This document shows, in pieces, positions 5,815-6,305 of a stretch of DNA of 6,305 bases (positions within the stretch are counted from its first letter, which is position 1; each line of letters begins with the position of its first letter). Source of the DNA: Bacteroidota bacterium. Its GTDB lineage: Bacteria > Bacteroidota > Bacteroidia > Chitinophagales > Chitinophagaceae. Made by a program: the position numbers and the translations under genes. The stretch is taken from NCBI GenBank assembly GCA_947462495.1, contig CANHOY010000102.1, positions 1 through 6,305 on the forward strand. Reading direction: 5' to 3'. The notes under the pieces were generated by a model. That model saw only the letters and a list, made by a program, of their open reading frames with translations. It was not told the origin of the DNA and did not search any database.

Positions 5815-6305
5815 ATGAGAAAGCGTATTTTAATAATTTCGATTGCCTTGATCTGCTTGAAAAAACAAGCTGTTATAGCTCAAGAGGTGGATATCTATCG
5901 CGATTCTGTAGTTCAACTATATGGAGTCATTATGACTGCAGATAGTTTAAAAGCGGTTCCATTTGCTAGTGTGGTGGTTGAAAAAAAAGGAAGAGGAACC
6001 ATTACCAATAATGACGGTGTATTTTCCATCGCTGTAAATAAAGGGGAGCGTATTACTTTTTCGTCTGTTGGATTTAAAGATAGAACCATTCTTATTCCCC
6101 TTAAATTAGAAGGCAATCAATATAGTGTTATACAATTATTGGTCAATGATACCAATTTCTTACCTGCTACCATTTTAAAGCCAAGACCCACTCGTGCACA
6201 ATTTGAAAGAGATTTTGTCAATTCAAAAATTGATGACGACTTATATGAAACAGCAAGAAAAAATGTAAGTATGAGTCAAAAAAGAGTCATTCTCTCTAGT
6301 TTGCC
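5815..6305 (+). CDS. Secreted carboxypeptidase-regulatory-like domain protein, 5' part
   Basis: The frame is open from the ATG at 5815 through the right edge (163 full codons), so the gene is truncated by the window. Residues 1-23 look like a signal peptide: RKR at 2-4, a hydrophobic stretch ILIISIALICL at 5-15, and possible cleavage around IAQ at 21-23; the KK at 16-17 just after the hydrophobic core is unusual. Residues about 35-97 match the CarboxypepD_reg-like beta-sandwich pattern: LYGVIMTADSLKAVPFASV, then GTITNNDGVFSI (61-72) and ERITFSSVGFKDR (78-90). In Bacteroidetes this domain sits at the N-terminus of many exported or outer-membrane proteins, including TonB-dependent transporters. 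What follows (FLPATILKPRPTRAQFERDF, 115-134) resembles the stand-alone secreted type more than a TonB plug. An in-frame stop at 5800-5802 rules out a longer start. Function unknown. Confidence 0.8.
   Translation, partial: MRKRILIISIALICLKKQAVIAQEVDIYRDSVVQLYGVIMTADSLKAVPFASVVVEKKGRGTITNNDGVFSIAVNKGERITFSSVGFKDRTILIPLKLEGNQYSVIQLLVNDTNFLPATILKPRPTRAQFERDFVNSKIDDDLYETARKNVSMSQKRVILSSL

Noticed and set aside
5751..5945. Plus-strand open frame of 64 codons overlapping the start of the secreted-protein gene
   Set aside because: It crosses the -7 element and runs out of frame with the gene that has a signal peptide and domain match.
5913..6116. Minus-strand open frame of 67 codons inside the secreted-protein gene
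   Set aside because: The plus strand encodes a recognisable beta-sandwich domain over the same bases, so this is an antisense shadow.

Overview
The window looks like an ordinary chromosomal stretch from an AT-rich member of the Bacteroidetes (Bacteroidota), probably Chitinophagaceae-like; the family-level guess is tentative. The evidence is: TAnnTTTG-type -7 promoter elements in front of four genes, A-rich start regions without Shine-Dalgarno sites, a secreted protein with an N-terminal carboxypeptidase-regulatory-like beta-sandwich, a long-form IspH, and a regulator of the XRE type with an 'LNxxWVLNGxGxM' segment that is common in this phylum.

Layout, left to right. (1) At 52-495 on the minus strand lies a small helix-turn-helix regulator with a C-terminal coiled coil. 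A 24-bp imperfect palindrome touches its start codon and is a good candidate for its own operator. (2) At 496-596 there is a short gap holding a 22-bp-period direct repeat. (3) At 597-2513 on the minus strand is an ABC-F ATPase of the Uup type; I prefer the start at 2513 because a -7 element sits directly in front of it. (4) A 121-bp divergent promoter region leads to ispH at 2635-3858 on the plus strand, the last enzyme of the MEP isoprenoid pathway and a 4Fe-4S protein. (5) ispH converges with cmk (3863-4555, minus) across only 4 bp. (6) cmk follows an Mrp/ApbC-type Fe-S carrier ATPase gene (4557-5648, minus) with a single base between stop and start, so the two form a tight operon transcribed from a promoter near 5683-5690. 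(7) A 166-bp divergent gap leads to the 5' part of a secreted protein gene (5815 to the window end, plus).

Functionally the central genes are housekeeping: ribosome-associated ABC-F ATPase, isoprenoid precursor synthesis, CMP/dCMP phosphorylation and Fe-S cluster delivery. Mrp could in principle serve IspH, which needs a 4Fe-4S cluster, but the two are not co-transcribed and this link is inference only. I see no mobile element, CRISPR array, RNA gene or defence system. The most worthwhile observations are the regulator's palindrome, the neighbouring tandem repeat, two genes whose promoter geometry predicts (near-)leaderless mRNAs, and an Mrp protein that lacks the usual CxxC pair.
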